Shown here in pieces: positions 42,000 to 51,822 of a stretch of DNA of 64,000 bases. Numbering within the stretch: position 1 is the first letter of the stretch; each line of letters opens with the position of its first letter. The stretch is from NCBI RefSeq assembly GCF_015234585.1, contig NZ_JADFCM010000008.1, forward strand, positions 806,001 through 870,000. The letters are read 5' to 3'. The notes beneath the pieces were generated by a model. That model had not been told where the DNA came from. It saw only the letters and a program-made list of their open reading frames with translations, and did no database searches. The position numbers were made by a program, and so were the translations under genes. This DNA is from Pseudalkalibacillus hwajinpoensis. GTDB lineage: Bacteria > Bacillota > Bacilli > Bacillales > Guptibacillaceae.

Positions 42000-44900
42000 A
42001 TGAGACCGATACACCTGTCCGTTTCAGGACTACATAGTTTTCGAGAGAAACAAGAAATTGATTTTGAATCACTTTGTCAGGGAGGAATCTTTGGGATATT
42101 TGGTCCTACTGGCAGTGGGAAATCTTCTTTGCTTGATGCGATGACTCTTGCCCTTTATGGGAAAGTTGAACGAGCAACGAATAATACTCAGGGCATTATG
42201 AACCATGCAGAAGACACGTTGTATGTTTCGTTTACATTCGCCCTAGGAAACGAATTGCGCTATCGGGTGGAGCGAAGTTACAAACGTTCTGGAGATGTTT
42301 CCATTCGTTCGGCCAATTCAAGATTAATAGAACTTGGTGAAGAAAATACGGTTTTAGCGGATAAAGACCGTGATGTTTCACAGCAGATTCAAGAAATTCT
42401 AGGGCTAACGATTGATGATTTCACTCGTGCTGTTGTATTGCCGCAGGGTAAATTTGCAGAATTCCTTTCTTTAAAAGGCACTGAGAGAAGACAAATGTTA
42501 CAACGTTTGTTCCAGCTTGAGAAATACGGTGATCAATTTAATCGTCGATTAAGAGCAAGAGTGGATGAGAAAAAGTACCAGCTGAACGAAATAACGGCTG
42601 AGCAAACGGGACTAGGTGAAGCTTCTAAAGAATCTCTTAAAGAGGCAAAGGAAGCTTTCCTTGAGGCTGAAAAAGCTGCTCAGAAAGCAAAGGACGATCT
42701 TATTGCAGCTGAGAAACAAAAAGAAAATGTAACAGAGATTTGGAACCTTCAAAACCAGCTTGATGAACTTCGCAGTAAGAAAAAGGCGATAGCTGAACAA
42801 AGAGCTGAAATCGAAACGCTTGAAATAAAGATCAATGAAGCAAATGCAGCGGGGCAAATAAAGCCTTATTTAGATGCTGTTGAAGCAACAGAAAAAGAAG
42901 TACAAGAAGCAAAGAATCGTTATGAAGAAACAAAGCGTCAACTAGAAGAAGCTACAAAGCTGTATCAAGCAAGAAAGAATGAGCATGAAAGCAAGCAACG
43001 AGATCGGCAAGAGCAGGAGCCTCTCCTATTAAAAAGATTGAACGAACTTGAGCGTGGGTTGGAGCTTGAAAAAGAAATATCTCAACTGAAAACAAAGCGT
43101 GCTAGTGTCGAAAATCAATCAATTTTGCTAGAAAAAGAGTCAAAGGTAAAAGCGGAAGAGACGAAAAAAGCACAAGAGGATTTGAAGAAAGCGCGCACAC
43201 TTCAAGCCGACCTTAATAAAGATTTGACAAGTCGGCAGGTCGCCCCTGAAGAACGTAAGCGAATTCTAAGAGCTCAGAGTTTGAAGCAGGAGTTCCAATC
43301 TCTACAAAAGCAGCTAGATGAAACACGTGGTGAAGAAGAAAAACAAGTGAATGCTCAAAAGCAACTTCAGCCTCTTTATGATGATACGATGCAAAACTTG
43401 AAGGTGTTAAAGGAGAGTTATTCAGGTTATTATAACTTGGTTCTTTCAACATATCATGCTATATCATCTCATAAGCTTACGCTTGAGAATCACATCCGTA
43501 ACGTTCAGGATGAAATCGATCAAACGAGTCAAAGACTTGAACAAAATCGCACACATGTCATTGCAATACGTCTTGCGAGAGAACTAGAAGAAGGGCAGGC
43601 ATGCCCTGTTTGCGGTGCGAAAGAACACGTTCAGCTTGCAGAAGGTAATGATAACACACCTGATTTGAAGGAAGATCTAAAGGAAAAAGAACAAAGGCGT
43701 GAACGGTTAAAAGATCAACTGCAACATGCTAAACAGCTCCAATATCAGCTAGAGCAAACGTCTGACCTGATGACAGATCAGGATGAGCAACTAGTTAAGG
43801 CGCAAGATATAAGCGATGTCGATCGTAACCTTACAGAAACTGCTGTTATAACAGAAATAAAATCGCTAGCTCAGGATGTTCGAGAAATAGAAGAAAAAGT
43901 TAAAAACGCTGGAAAGAGTCTTCAGGAGCAGCAGTCAAAAGCGACCGAATATGCTTATCGTCTAGAACAAGTTCAGAAAGATCTAGAAGTTAGAACAGAA
44001 AAGCGGATTAATTTAAGTAAAGAAACAGAAGAAATAACGAAAACCATTCAAGAGGAATTGTCTCTTTCTGTTCATGAGATTGAAGCAGAAATGAAAAAAA
44101 TTGAAGAGATGGATAAAGAAGCAACCATCATAAGAGAGCGTCTTGAAAAAAGCGTTCCTTATATTGAGAAAAAAGAACAGCACCTTTTAGAGCTTCAAGA
44201 ACAGGTGCAACAACATACTGTGCGTAGAGCTGAATTAACAAGCTCATTACAACAGCTTACAGAACAAATTAATAAGATGGTAGCTGATTACAATGGCATC
44301 GTAGGTAACAAAACAGCAGAAGAAGGGTATAAAGCAACGAATGAGCAATTACATGTCCTTCGAAAAGAAGAAAAAACGGCATATGAGCGATTGCAGCTAG
44401 CGGAGGAAAGTTATCAGCAAAATGAACGACGTTCCGCTGCCGATCAAAATTACAATGACGATGCTCAGCTGCGTTTAAAAAAATCACTTGAAACATATCG
44501 AGCAGTTGAAAAAGACTCTATTTTTGAGAACCGAATGCAGGTTAGAGATGCTGAAGTGGCTAAAGAAAAGAAACAGAAATGGGAAGAGCAAGTACAAGCC
44601 TATCGAAAAGAAAGAGATCAAACGGAGCATTCGATGGTGGAGCTTGACAAGAAGCTTTCAGGGAGAGCAATCACTGAAGGAGAGTATCATGAAACGATCG
44701 AGAGAGCAGAAAGTGCAAAAGCTAATCGAGAGGACGCCTTATCACATTATGCGGCATGCCGACATCGTGTAGAAGATATAACAAAAAGGCATGAACGCTA
44801 TAAGGAGCTTGAAGGGGACCGTCAGTCTTTAAGTGAGGAGCTTGAGAAGCTTAATAAGCTTCAAACCGTTTTCCGGGGAAATAGTTTTGTGGAATTTATC

Positions 44901-45350
44901 GCTTCTGAACAGCTAGAGCAAGTTAGTTTTGACGCTTCACAGAAGTTAGGCGATCTAACCTCGCAGCGATACGCCATTGAGGTAGACTCAGGAGGCGGAT
45001 TTTTAATTCGTGACGATGCCAACGGAGGAGTAAAGCGACCAGTCTCAACATTATCAGGAGGAGAAACATTCCTTACATCGCTTGCTCTTGCCCTTGCACT
45101 GTCAGGACAAATTCAATTGAGGGGTGCTCATCCGCTTCAGTTTTTCTTCCTTGATGAAGGATTTGGTACCCTAGATGAATCACTTCTAGATACCGTCATT
45201 ACCTCACTTGAAAAGCTACAAAATGAGAGCTTATCTGTCGGTGTCATTAGTCACGTGTCAGAGCTTCGCGCAAGACTGCCTCGAAAAGTCATTGTGACCC
45301 CATCAGAACCATCGGGGCGTGGAAGTCGTATTGAAATGGAGACACTCTAG
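42000..45350 (+). CDS. sbcC: Nuclease SbcCD subunit C
   Basis: 1116 residues. Rad50/SMC-type ATPase: Walker A GPTGSGKSS near the N-terminus, a long coiled coil interrupted by the zinc hook CPVC (GQACPVCGAKEH, about residue 535), and the C-terminal signature LSGGETF with Walker B FFFLDEGFGTLDE. It partners SbcD. AAGGGGG precedes the ATG. The terminator follows, closing addB-addA-sbcD-sbcC. Confidence 0.95.
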   Translation: MRPIHLSVSGLHSFREKQEIDFESLCQGGIFGIFGPTGSGKSSLLDAMTLALYGKVERATNNTQGIMNHAEDTLYVSFTFALGNELRYRVERSYKRSGDVSIRSANSRLIELGEENTVLADKDRDVSQQIQEILGLTIDDFTRAVVLPQGKFAEFLSLKGTERRQMLQRLFQLEKYGDQFNRRLRARVDEKKYQLNEITAEQTGLGEASKESLKEAKEAFLEAEKAAQKAKDDLIAAEKQKENVTEIWNLQNQLDELRSKKKAIAEQRAEIETLEIKINEANAAGQIKPYLDAVEATEKEVQEAKNRYEETKRQLEEATKLYQARKNEHESKQRDRQEQEPLLLKRLNELERGLELEKEISQLKTKRASVENQSILLEKESKVKAEETKKAQEDLKKARTLQADLNKDLTSRQVAPEERKRILRAQSLKQEFQSLQKQLDETRGEEEKQVNAQKQLQPLYDDTMQNLKVLKESYSGYYNLVLSTYHAISSHKLTLENHIRNVQDEIDQTSQRLEQNRTHVIAIRLARELEEGQACPVCGAKEHVQLAEGNDNTPDLKEDLKEKEQRRERLKDQLQHAKQLQYQLEQTSDLMTDQDEQLVKAQDISDVDRNLTETAVITEIKSLAQDVREIEEKVKNAGKSLQEQQSKATEYAYRLEQVQKDLEVRTEKRINLSKETEEITKTIQEELSLSVHEIEAEMKKIEEMDKEATIIRERLEKSVPYIEKKEQHLLELQEQVQQHTVRRAELTSSLQQLTEQINKMVADYNGIVGNKTAEEGYKATNEQLHVLRKEEKTAYERLQLAEESYQQNERRSAADQNYNDDAQLRLKKSLETYRAVEKDSIFENRMQVRDAEVAKEKKQKWEEQVQAYRKERDQTEHSMVELDKKLSGRAITEGEYHETIERAESAKANREDALSHYAACRHRVEDITKRHERYKELEGDRQSLSEELEKLNKLQTVFRGNSFVEFIASEQLEQVSFDASQKLGDLTSQRYAIEVDSGGGFLIRDDANGGVKRPVSTLSGGETFLTSLALALALSGQIQLRGAHPLQFFFLDEGFGTLDESLLDTVITSLEKLQNESLSVGVISHVSELRARLPRKVIVTPSEPSGRGSRIEMETL

Positions 45351-45358
45351 ACATAGGG

Positions 45359-45391
45359 AACATATCCAAATGGGTATGTTTTCTTTTTTTT
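45359..45391 (+). terminator. Terminator of sbcC
   Basis: AACATATCC / GGGTATGTT then a T-rich tail. Confidence 0.75.
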
Positions 45392-45472
45392 CTTGAAAGA
45401 TACTGTCAAAATACGAGAGTTTATGTAAAAATATGAATAGTAGTTGAGGTAATTTACATAGGAGGAACATGG

Positions 45473-46123
45473 ATGTCGCATTCTATGAGACTAGTTTTAG
45501 GAAGCTTTAAACCTTTTTCACACTTTCGTCCGCTTCAATCAGCCTACAGATTAAAAGGATCCTGGTGGCGCATATTCTTATTAACGATCGTAGCCTTTTT
45601 AGTAGTTGGAATAACATCGTTTATGAACATTAAATATGCTGGGGAGATGCCTGAATATGCTGGCATTGTAGCAGATGATCGATTGCTTTTCGTTCTAAGT
45701 GAAGTGATTACAGATGGTTTACTTGGACTCATTACGTTTGTTCTCGTAGTTTTAGGAGGAGCATTACTATATTGGCCATTCTTTCAGGAAGTTGGATTTA
45801 AAAGACTTGCATACATACATAGCTATGTCGTGTTTATTTTGTTAATCGGTATGGTGGTTCAATTGCCGTTTATTCCTTTTCTACATGAGCCTTCACTTAT
45901 ATCTCCTTACAGTTTAGGTGTCTACGTAGACTTGATAACAAATAGCCCATTCTGGCTTTATTTTAGCTACAGTCTTTCCATATTTTTAGGATGGGGGACT
46001 TTTGTTCAGTACGCTGCGCTTAAGCAAAGTACAACTCATGCGAAAAGGTACGTTATGTTTTGGACAATCGGCTTAAATCTAGTCATCGTTGCAATCATCG
46101 CTTATATGAGAACGGCATTTTAA
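45473..46123 (+). CDS. Yip1-family membrane protein (YknW-like)
   Basis: 216 residues with five hydrophobic segments and the N-terminal amphipathic start seen in Yip1-type proteins (SAYRLKGSWWRIFLLTIVAFL). Together with the following membrane-fusion protein it resembles YknW-YknX of B. subtilis, whose YknWXYZ complex protects against the SdpC toxin. AGGAGG precedes the ATG. The stop overlaps a TAATG, and the next gene starts 24 nt later. Confidence 0.65.
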   Translation: MSHSMRLVLGSFKPFSHFRPLQSAYRLKGSWWRIFLLTIVAFLVVGITSFMNIKYAGEMPEYAGIVADDRLLFVLSEVITDGLLGLITFVLVVLGGALLYWPFFQEVGFKRLAYIHSYVVFILLIGMVVQLPFIPFLHEPSLISPYSLGVYVDLITNSPFWLYFSYSLSIFLGWGTFVQYAALKQSTTHAKRYVMFWTIGLNLVIVAIIAYMRTAF

Positions 46124-46146
46124 TGAAAAAGTTGGAGGGTTCATCT

Positions 46147-47295
46147 GTGAATCGTAAGTCACTTTTGATTAGCATTAGTGTAACTCTTGTTGTCCTTCTT
46201 TTTATTACGGTTAACACATTGATTATCCAAAGTGTGATCGCAGGTGAGAAGAAGCTGGAGACGGTTACTGTAGAAGAGAAAACTTATCAAGAACTTGCTT
46301 CTTTCGAAGGAGTTCTTATTCCAGAATTAGAAGAGTCATATTATTATCAAGCCTCACGCGGTAACATGGCAGATGTGCTCGTAAGTGAAGGCGATCTTGT
46401 TTCAACTGGTACTGCCCTTTTTGAATATGAAGAAGAGATCACTGTTAATACTTCAGATTTAAAGGCACAATTAAATAAAGCTGAAACAGCCGTTTCTGTG
46501 CTTGATGATCAGCTTAGCGACGTGACTATGCAGTCTTCACGTATTGATTCTAATGAGGATCTAGAGGATGAGCAGAAACTACAACTGCAATTAGATGTAG
46601 AAGAGCAAATGCGAGAAACAGAATATAAGAAAAGACTTGCTGAGCTTGATGTAAAAGAGTTAGAACGTCAAATTGCTGAGGCAGATACAAAACAAGTAGA
46701 TCTTAAGGTGGAGTCGACACTGGACGGCATAGTTGAAGAAGTGAATCGTACTCCTGAAGACGGTGAGCCGGTTGTCAAGGTGTTATCTAATAAGATCACT
46801 GTTCAAGGTTCCGTCAATGAATTAGATTACCCAACTCTTGCTGTCGATCAGGAAGTGCTGATTCGTGCGAGTGCTTATCCTGGTCAACCAGTCACAGGAA
46901 GAGTGACAATCTTAGAGGATCGTCCATATGAGGTAGATGAAGAGACGGGACTGAGCTTGTATCATTTTAATGTCATGATTGATGAGGAAACAGAGATGAA
47001 GTCGGGTACACACGTATCCATAGATGTTCCACTTCATCAAAATGAAAATGCTCCATCCGTCCCTGAGAAAAGCATTATAATAAAAGATTCTACTAGTTAT
47101 GTTGTCGTGTTTGAAGAAGAACAACTTTACTTAAGAGAAGTAGAACAAGGACGAGAAGAAAATGGAAGAGTAGAAATCCTATCAGGTCTCGAAGTTAAGG
47201 AAAAAGTCTTAACTGAGCCAAGAGAGGCTTTTACTGAACTGCTTTCAGAGAAAAAGGAAAAAGAACAGAGTCAAGAAACAGAAAGCAAAGGATAA
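46147..47295 (+). CDS. Membrane-fusion/periplasmic adaptor protein (YknX-like)
   Basis: 382 residues from GTG 46147, which has TTGGAGGG upstream; the upstream frame is only the overlapping part of the previous gene. It has an N-terminal membrane anchor (LLISISVTLVVLLFITVNTLI), a coiled-coil hairpin (LKAQLNKAETAVSVLDDQL ... ELDVKELERQIAEA), and a lipoyl-like and beta-barrel region (LDGIVEEV, VQGSVNELDYP). These adaptors join an inner-membrane transporter; the ATPase and permease (YknY, YknZ) expected next are absent. Confidence 0.8.
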   Translation: MNRKSLLISISVTLVVLLFITVNTLIIQSVIAGEKKLETVTVEEKTYQELASFEGVLIPELEESYYYQASRGNMADVLVSEGDLVSTGTALFEYEEEITVNTSDLKAQLNKAETAVSVLDDQLSDVTMQSSRIDSNEDLEDEQKLQLQLDVEEQMRETEYKKRLAELDVKELERQIAEADTKQVDLKVESTLDGIVEEVNRTPEDGEPVVKVLSNKITVQGSVNELDYPTLAVDQEVLIRASAYPGQPVTGRVTILEDRPYEVDEETGLSLYHFNVMIDEETEMKSGTHVSIDVPLHQNENAPSVPEKSIIIKDSTSYVVVFEEEQLYLREVEQGREENGRVEILSGLEVKEKVLTEPREAFTELLSEKKEKEQSQETESKG

Positions 47296-47303
47296 AACGA
47301 GAG

Positions 47304-47330
47304 GACCTGTAGAGATACAGGTCTTTTTTA
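47304..47330 (+). terminator. Terminator of the YknWX-like pair
   Basis: GACCTGTA-GAGA-TACAGGTC then TTTTTTA. The rest of the gap to 47509 shows no clear gene. Confidence 0.88.
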
Positions 47331-47509
47331 TTGTTAGAGAAATTCTTATTCGTTTAAAGTATGATTATCGCAATATTCATGAAAATGAATGGGGTTTCAT
47401 GTCATAATAGCAGTATTAAAGTAGAGGATGTTCCTCTTAAAATGTAACGAGCTTAAAAATAATTGAATGGCTTGCCTTATAGGGGACAAGAAAAGGAGAG
47501 AGTGTTGAG

Positions 47510-48382
47510 ATGAAGTTTGTTTCTTTTAGAAACCACGGTGTGTCTTCATTCGGTATATGGAAAGAAGATAATCGGATTGTTAATTTAAGCGCTTATTATC
47601 AAGAGCAAGGAAACCACATCCCTGATTTACGATCATTTATTCAATCAGGAAAATTCGATTTAGCTGAACTGATGGAAGTACCGTCTCAGTATGAAGTAGA
47701 TGTTGAAGATGTTCAGTTAGAAGCACCCATTCCAAGGCCATCTAAAAATGTGTTCTGTGTAGGGAAAAACTATCGCGATCATGCTATTGAAATGGGAAGT
47801 GAAAAGGATATACCAGCGCATCCTATGATTTTCACAAAAGCTCCAACGACAGTTAGCGCTCCAAATAGCGTCTTAGCATTTGAAAATGAGCTATGTAATG
47901 CACTCGACTATGAAGGTGAGCTGGCGGTTGTTATTGGCAAGCAGGGAAAAGGAATCAAAAGCGATGAGGCCATGAACTATGTTTTTGGATATACGATCAT
48001 CAATGATATTACAGAGCGCGACATTCAAAAAAAGCATGGTCAATTTTTTGTTGGGAAAAGTCTTGATGCATCATGTCCAATGGGGCCAGTTATTTTACAT
48101 ACATCTGCTGTACTAGATCCGCATCAACTGCCTATTAAGACAACGGTAAACGGAGAACTAAGACAGAGCGGGAATACGTCTGACTTTATCTTCAATATTC
48201 CAGAGCTTATTCACGTTCTTTCGAAGGGGATGACGTTGGAGGCAGGAGACATTATTGCAACAGGGACTCCTGCAGGTGTAGGAAAAGGATTTAAGCCTCC
48301 CAAATTTCTTCGTGATGGTGATGTGGTCGAGATTCAAATTGAAGGAATTGGTACTTTACGTAATGAAATAAGAAAGAGATAA
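47510..48382 (+). CDS. yisK: Fumarylacetoacetate hydrolase-family protein YisK
   Basis: 290 residues. Signature of the FAH/oxaloacetate-decarboxylase family: FCVGKNYRDHAIEMG, MIFTKAPT, DYEGELAVVIGK (acidic metal ligands) and TGTPAGVG. B. subtilis YisK decarboxylates oxaloacetate and interacts with the cell-shape protein Mbl. AGGAGAGAG precedes the ATG. The position after the addAB-sbcDC block keeps B. subtilis-like synteny. Confidence 0.88.
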   Translation: MKFVSFRNHGVSSFGIWKEDNRIVNLSAYYQEQGNHIPDLRSFIQSGKFDLAELMEVPSQYEVDVEDVQLEAPIPRPSKNVFCVGKNYRDHAIEMGSEKDIPAHPMIFTKAPTTVSAPNSVLAFENELCNALDYEGELAVVIGKQGKGIKSDEAMNYVFGYTIINDITERDIQKKHGQFFVGKSLDASCPMGPVILHTSAVLDPHQLPIKTTVNGELRQSGNTSDFIFNIPELIHVLSKGMTLEAGDIIATGTPAGVGKGFKPPKFLRDGDVVEIQIEGIGTLRNEIRKR

Positions 48383-48451
48383 CGTTCTCGTGTTTAATTC
48401 TTGCTTAAAAAAGGAATTGTTATCCAGAGAACCTACTAGGAGGGTAAGCGT

Positions 48452-49876
48452 ATGGAAAAGTTTCATTACATTAATGGTGAATGGACAGGTCAGGATCTTG
48501 AAAAGCTTGAAGTGAACAACCCGGCAACTGGTGAACTCGTCGGTACTGTACCGGTTGGGGGGAAGTCGGAAACGAAGAAGGCAATTGACGCTGCGCATCA
48601 GGCTTTCCCCGCATGGTCAAGCCTCACCGCATATGAGCGGTCGTCATACTTAAAGAAACTCCATAGTTTGATGATGGAACACGAAGATGAATTAGCTGAG
48701 CTTATGACGCTTGAAATGGGAAAACCTCTTCATGAATCAAAAGGAGAAGTGGCTTATTCTGCCTCATTTGTGGAATGGTTTGCTGAAGAAGGAAAACGCG
48801 TTTATGGTCGTACCATACCTCCTCATAAAGAAGAGCGTATGATGGAAGTTCGCAAACAGCCAGTAGGAGTTGTTGGTGCGATTACGCCATGGAATTTCCC
48901 AGCTGCCATGATCGCAAGAAAGCTTGCTCCTGCTCTTGCTGCAGGGTGTACCTTTGTTGTTAAGCCACCTTCTGCAACGCCACTAACAGCAGTGCGTTTA
49001 GTGGAACTTTGTGAAGAGGCTGGTATACCTAAAGGTGTTGTAAACCTCGTCACTGGGAAATCTTCAGAAGTAGCAGGCGAGCTAATGAGTAACCCACACG
49101 TTCGTAAAATAACGTTCACAGGTTCAACAGAAGTTGGTAAGAAACTAATGGAACAGGCTGCCGAAACAGTGAAAAACATTTCTCTTGAGCTTGGTGGACA
49201 TGCACCGATCATCGTTCTTGATGATGCAGACATCGACAAAGCCGTTGACGGCGTCGTTGCTTCTAAGTTTAGAAATGGCGGTCAAACGTGCATATGCGGT
49301 AATCGTGTCTATGTTCAAGAAAAGATTTATGATGAGTTCATTTCTAAATTCGCAGCTAAGACGAAAGAACTTAAGGTTGGAAATGGATTAGAAAAAGGCA
49401 CTGACATTGGACCGATGATTGACAAAGATGGCTATGATAAAGTAGAAAAGCATGTTCAAAATGCGCTTAGTCAGGGAGCTGAATGCGTTGTTGGAGGAGA
49501 AGGATACGAAGAGAATGGATCCTACTTTTACCGTCCAACGATTTTAAAGGATGTAACACCTGGCATGTTAATTATGAATGAAGAAACGTTTGGACCAGTT
49601 GCTCCAATTCAAAAGGTTAAAACAGATGATGAAGCGATTAAGTTTGCAAACCAAACGCCATTCGGACTTGCTGCTTACGTCTTTAGTGAAAGCGTTCGAA
49701 GAGGAAATCACGTCGTAAATGGTCTGGACTACGGGATTGTAGGCTGGAATGATGGTGTCCCTTCAGCTGCTCAGGCGCCGTTCGGCGGTATGAAGCAAAG
49801 TGGTATTGGTCGAGAAGGTGGCCACGAAGGACTCGAAGCTTATCTAGAAACAAAATACGTTTCGATCGGATTATAG
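48452..49876 (+). CDS. gabD: Succinate-semialdehyde dehydrogenase (NADP-type)
   Basis: 474 residues of the aldehyde dehydrogenase family. It oxidises succinate semialdehyde to succinate in the GABA route. Catalytic Glu in LELGGHAP, catalytic Cys in GGQTCICGNRVY (the Cys-x-Cys pair is typical of GabD), the cofactor site TFTGSTEVGKKL, and the C-terminal PFGGMKQSGIGREGG. AGGAGGG precedes the ATG. A shared terminator separates it from rocD. Confidence 0.88.
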   Translation: MEKFHYINGEWTGQDLEKLEVNNPATGELVGTVPVGGKSETKKAIDAAHQAFPAWSSLTAYERSSYLKKLHSLMMEHEDELAELMTLEMGKPLHESKGEVAYSASFVEWFAEEGKRVYGRTIPPHKEERMMEVRKQPVGVVGAITPWNFPAAMIARKLAPALAAGCTFVVKPPSATPLTAVRLVELCEEAGIPKGVVNLVTGKSSEVAGELMSNPHVRKITFTGSTEVGKKLMEQAAETVKNISLELGGHAPIIVLDDADIDKAVDGVVASKFRNGGQTCICGNRVYVQEKIYDEFISKFAAKTKELKVGNGLEKGTDIGPMIDKDGYDKVEKHVQNALSQGAECVVGGEGYEENGSYFYRPTILKDVTPGMLIMNEETFGPVAPIQKVKTDDEAIKFANQTPFGLAAYVFSESVRRGNHVVNGLDYGIVGWNDGVPSAAQAPFGGMKQSGIGREGGHEGLEAYLETKYVSIGL

Positions 49877-49880
49877 AAAC

Positions 49881-49916
49881 GAAGAAAGCCTCGCTATAGC
49901 TAGCGAGGCTTTCTTC
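49881..49916. terminator. Bidirectional terminator between gabD and rocD
   Basis: GAAGAAAGCCTCGCTA-TAGC-TAGCGAGGCTTTCTTC, flanked by T on the + side and A on the - side. Confidence 0.9.
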
Positions 49917-49922
49917 GTTTTC

Positions 49923-51119
49923 TTATTGTACAGACAGAACATCTGTAATTTGTTCAATGGCCCAGTTTAAATCATCTTCACTGATAATAAGAGGAGGCGC
50001 AAAACGGATCACCGTTTCGTGAGTCTCTTTACATAGTAATCCTTTTTCTTTCAGCTTCTCGCAATACGGACGAGCAGCTTCATGAAGCTCAACACCTATG
50101 AAAAGACCGCGACCACGGACTTCTTTAATCATTGGATTCTTGATTTCTCTTAATTTATTTTGAAAGTAGTTTCCTAGTTCAAGAGAGCGATCTGCAAGCT
50201 TCTCATCCTCAAGAACTTCTAAAGATGCCACCGAGACTGCACATGCTAGAGGGTTTCCTCCAAATGTTGAACCGTGAGATCCTGGGGTAAATACGCCAAG
50301 AACTTCTTCATTAGCGGCAACACAAGAGATCGGGAATACACCTCCACCTAGTGCTTTTCCAAGAATGTACATATCAGGCTCTACATTATCCCAATCGCAA
50401 GCAAATCGTTTACCAGAGCGGCAAAGCCCTGCTTGGATTTCATCAGCTACGAAAAGCACGCGCTGCTCCTTACAATACTCATAAGCTTCTTTAAGAAAAC
50501 CTTCTGGAGGGATATTGATCCCAGCTTCACCTTGAATTGGCTCAAATAAAAAGCCTGCTGTATTTGGCGTAATGGCTTTTTTCAATGCATCAAGATCACC
50601 ATAAGGAATGAGTTTAATGCCTGGAAGCATTGGTCCAAATCCTCTTTGGTATTCTTGTTCAGATGAGAGGGAGACAGCTGTCATTGTACGACCGTGAAAG
50701 TTACCCTCACAGGCAATGATTTCTGCTTTATCTTTCTCAACACCCTTCACTTCATAAGCCCAGCGGCGCATCGCTTTAACAGCTGTTTCAACTGCCTCTG
50801 CACCTGTGTTCATTGGAAGAATCATATCTTTGTTTGTAAATTCAGAAACTTTTCGATAAAAAGGTCCGAGTTGATCATTGTGAAATGCACGAGAAGTTAA
50901 TGTGACACGATCTGCCTGGTCCTTTAGAGCTTGAATAATCTTAGGGTGTCTGTGCCCCTGGTTGACAGCTGAATAAGCACTTAGCATATCCATGTAACGA
51001 TTTCCTTCGGGATCTTTCACCCAAACACCCTCTGCTTCTGCAATGACTATAGGCAGTGGATGATAATTGTGTGCGCCGTATTGCTCCGTCATTTGAATAA
51101 TATCCTGTGTTTGTACCAT
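49923..51119 (-). CDS. rocD: Ornithine aminotransferase
   Basis: 398 residues, class III PLP aminotransferase that converts ornithine and 2-oxoglutarate to glutamate semialdehyde and glutamate in arginine catabolism. The PLP Lys lies in [20 protein letters not shown] holds the acidic PLP contact; [11 protein letters not shown] is typical. ATG 51119 follows GGGAGTGA; an upstream in-frame ATG at 51137 is less well served. No sigma-54 promoter (-24/-12) is visible upstream, unlike B. subtilis rocD. Confidence 0.9.
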   Translation of the reverse strand: MVQTQDIIQMTEQYGAHNYHPLPIVIAEAEGVWVKDPEGNRYMDMLSAYSAVNQGHRHPKIIQALKDQADRVTLTSRAFHNDQLGPFYRKVSEFTNKDMILPMNTGAEAVETAVKAMRRWAYEVKGVEKDKAEIIACEGNFHGRTMTAVSLSSEQEYQRGFGPMLPGIKLIPYGDLDALKKAITPNTAGFLFEPIQGEAGINIPPEGFLKEAYEYCKEQRVLFVADEIQAGLCRSGKRFACDWDNVEPDMYILGKALGGGVFPISCVAANEEVLGVFTPGSHGSTFGGNPLACAVSVASLEVLEDEKLADRSLELGNYFQNKLREIKNPMIKEVRGRGLFIGVELHEAARPYCEKLKEKGLLCKETHETVIRFAPPLIISEDDLNWAIEQITDVLSVQ

Positions 51120-51292
51120 GTTACGGTTCACTCCCATCTTTTAGTTGAAGCTTCTTTTATAGTATAACAATGAAATCGTTTACTTCCTATCATTTGAAAG
51201 AAATTGGGAGGAATGTTTCATTATCTTCTCTTATAATTCTTTCATGATATGATAGAGAGGAATCTGTACATAGAAAGAGGGAGAGACCGTTT

Positions 51293-51643
51293 ATGTTGCA
51301 CGCCCATTATTCTGCTTGGGGATTAACCTTGATTCTTTTTCTTGTTAGCTATTTTTTAATGAGAGCTGGGAAAGGGAAATCACTAGAAATAACCCATACG
51401 ATTCTTCGAATATTTTATATTTTAACTGTTATTTCAGGAATGTTTCTTGTAATAGGCTATGAGTTTTGGGGGCCTTCCGTTGTGAAAGGTGTCGTCGCTC
51501 TTTGGCTTATTTTCTCGATGGAAATGATACTAGTAAGAGGAAAAAAAGAGAAAAAAATCTGGCCATTTTGGATACAATTTATGTTTGCTTTTCTCCTTGT
51601 TATCTTTTATGGGTATTCTGTACTGCATCTTTATCAGCTATAA
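51293..51643 (+). CDS. yisL: YisL family (DUF1516) membrane protein
   Basis: 116 residues with four hydrophobic segments and the N-terminus MLHAHYSAWGLTLILFLVSY typical of YisL/DUF1516. AGAGGGAGAG precedes the ATG. Function unknown. It keeps the yisK-yisL-asnO neighbourhood known from B. subtilis, with gabD and rocD inserted. Confidence 0.9.
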   Translation: MLHAHYSAWGLTLILFLVSYFLMRAGKGKSLEITHTILRIFYILTVISGMFLVIGYEFWGPSVVKGVVALWLIFSMEMILVRGKKEKKIWPFWIQFMFAFLLVIFYGYSVLHLYQL

Positions 51644-51649
51644 GTCCTA

Positions 51650-51677
51650 AAACCACCTTCGATAAGGTGGTTTTTTT
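51650..51677 (+). terminator. Terminator of yisL
   Basis: AAACCACCTT-CGAT-AAGGTGGTTTTTTT. Confidence 0.9.
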
Positions 51678-51822
51678 GTATTAAACGTTTGGTTTCTTTA
51701 TGCCGATATAAGAAGAAGGGTAGATTGGCATATTTCTGGGATAAGTGTATTCGCGCTTTCTACTTTTTGATATTATATACATAAATATAAAAGTTTCGAA
51801 TTAAAGGGATTAAGGATGAGGT

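Noticed and set aside
51120..51292. Sigma-54 promoter for rocD
   Set aside because: No TGGCA-N7-TTGCA-type element could be found on the minus strand; only a weak TATACT-like -10 is visible.
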